Source: CAVQCT01 sp964371785
Lineage (GTDB): Bacteria; Zixibacteria; MSB-5A5; GN15; FEB-12
Assembly (NCBI GenBank): GCA_964371785.1
Contig: CAYJOL010000005.1
Span: 1 to 64,000 of the forward strand
Direction of reading: 5' to 3'
Length of the DNA: 64,000 nt
Shown: piece by piece, positions 63,275 through 64,000 of the stretch
How positions within the stretch are numbered: the first letter of the stretch is position 1
How the letters are laid out: each line of letters starts with the position of its first letter
Program-made: the position numbers and the translations under genes
Notes under the pieces: model-generated
Seen by the model: the letters and a program-made list of their open reading frames with translations, nothing else
What the model was told of the DNA's origin: nothing
The model's database searches: none

Positions 63275-64000
63275 GTTCTTTCTCCTTTTCGATTATTTCT
63301 AAAACCTTAATTTTGTCTCTCTCTAATTGTTTAACCAACTCGGCGGTCGACGTAAATTTCTGATTCGCGCGGATAAAATGAGTCGGAAACACGATTATTT
63401 CCTCGTCATAAATATCCCTGTCAAAATCAAACAAGTTGGCTTCGACCGTAATTCGCTGAGCCGGATTGAAGTAATTTCGACCGATAAACATCATGCCGTC
63501 TTTGGTTTCGTCGCCGACTTGCGCCCAGCAAGCGTAGACTCCCTCGGCCGGCAATAGTTTTCGAATACTGTACCGCACGTTAGCGGTCGGGTACCCGAGT
63601 CGCCGCCCCAGTCCGATTCCGCGCTCCACCGTGCCATAAATGGCGTAGTCATGGCCAAGCAGGTCGAGGGCGTCACGATATTCACTGTTTTGAATAGCAC
63701 GTCGTACCCGCGAAGATGAAATGGGCTCGTTCTTGTACAGAACGGGACCGACCACCTCAACTTCATAGCCATATTTCTTTCCAAACAGTTCGAGCGACTG
63801 AATGTTTCCGGAACGATTCTTGCCAAAAGCATGGTCGTATCCCACGATCACTTTGGTCGCCCCGACCTTGTCCACGAGTATCTTTTTGATGAACTCCTCG
63901 GCGGAAAGCTCTTTGATGCTGTCATTAAATTCGATTACCAGGACGGTGCCATCGAAGAAACGTGGAATAAATTTTTCCTTTTCCTCTATTGAGGTCAATA
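63234..64000 (-). CDS. ribF: Bifunctional riboflavin kinase/FAD synthetase, 5' end outside window
   Basis: The window contains about 255 C-terminal residues. An FMN-adenylyltransferase part (to about residue 95) has VIVGYDHAFGKNRSGN and SSSRVRRAIQNSEY. The riboflavin kinase domain has YGTVERGIGLGRRLGYPTAN and FIGRNYFNP (usual form IGxxP). The N-terminal HxGH region is missing because it lies beyond 64000, so the protein is not complete here and the first in-frame TTG near 63998 should not be taken as the start. It sits just upstream of rpsO. Confidence 0.92.
   Translation of the reverse strand, partial: LTSIEEKEKFIPRFFDGTVLVIEFNDSIKELSAEEFIKKILVDKVGATKVIVGYDHAFGKNRSGNIQSLELFGKKYGYEVEVVGPVLYKNEPISSSRVRRAIQNSEYRDALDLLGHDYAIYGTVERGIGLGRRLGYPTANVRYSIRKLLPAEGVYACWAQVGDETKDGMMFIGRNYFNPAQRITVEANLFDFDRDIYDEEIIVFPTHFIRANQKFTSTAELVKQLERDKIKVLEIIEKEKEHGNDQRAKSSHYR

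Overview
The window reads as one chromosome segment of an uncultured Gram-negative bacterium. The best guess is the FCB superphylum, most likely a Zixibacteria-like lineage. The clues are four secreted proteins that end in the dockerin-like motif D-I-x-D-L-V-Y-L-V-E-Y-M-F, many lipoproteins with good lipoboxes, an OmpA/Pal-type protein, a Tricorn homologue and a GAFTDA-type sigma-54 activator. The taxonomy is inferred from protein style only. No rRNA, plasmid, phage structural gene or CRISPR array was seen.

Positions 1-10119 hold secreted or surface hydrolases (a partial subtilase, an oligopeptidase B-like lipoprotein and a sialidase-fold dockerin protein), an ECF sigma/anti-sigma pair, a CoA-binding protein, a HD-GYP protein and an isolated WlbA-type sugar dehydrogenase. 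Positions 10358-15557 form a sigma-54 module: an enhancer-binding activator next to a near-perfect -24/-12 promoter, which leads into lipoprotein, TPR and TPR-HD-GYP genes. Positions 15671-30333 mix housekeeping (GYD protein, methyltransferase, MscS channel, divergent GlpX-like enzyme) with large exported proteins: a cupredoxin-dockerin, a thrombospondin-3 repeat protein, a papain-like protease and a Tricorn peptidase.

Positions 30637-41908 carry rhodanese, threonine synthase, a small foreign-looking patch (TPR gene remnant plus HNH-like gene) beside tRNA-Leu(CAA), PBP1A, tyrS, three lipoproteins and a Pal-like protein. Positions 42011-44912 are a sugar ABC importer without its ATPase. Positions 45294-50210 are the most unusual part. 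They hold a lipoprotein with a pore-former-like Ser/Thr-rich segment, a RAYT transposase flanked by inverted REP-like hairpins, and a tightly coupled operon of a DUF6754 protein, three unknown membrane proteins and a 42-residue zinc-ribbon protein.

Positions 50279-64000 return to core functions: DUF72, an ABC-2 exporter with a DacA-like carboxypeptidase, a sugar-nucleotide epimerase, a polyprenyl-phosphate-type glycosyltransferase and leuS. The last stretch is the conserved block ribF-rpsO-pnp-M16 peptidase-polysaccharide deacetylase, read leftwards. Many genes overlap by 1-14 bases, so translation is probably coupled within these operons. Starts were moved inward from the longest frame wherever a Shine-Dalgarno, a signal peptide or a stop-start overlap decided it.
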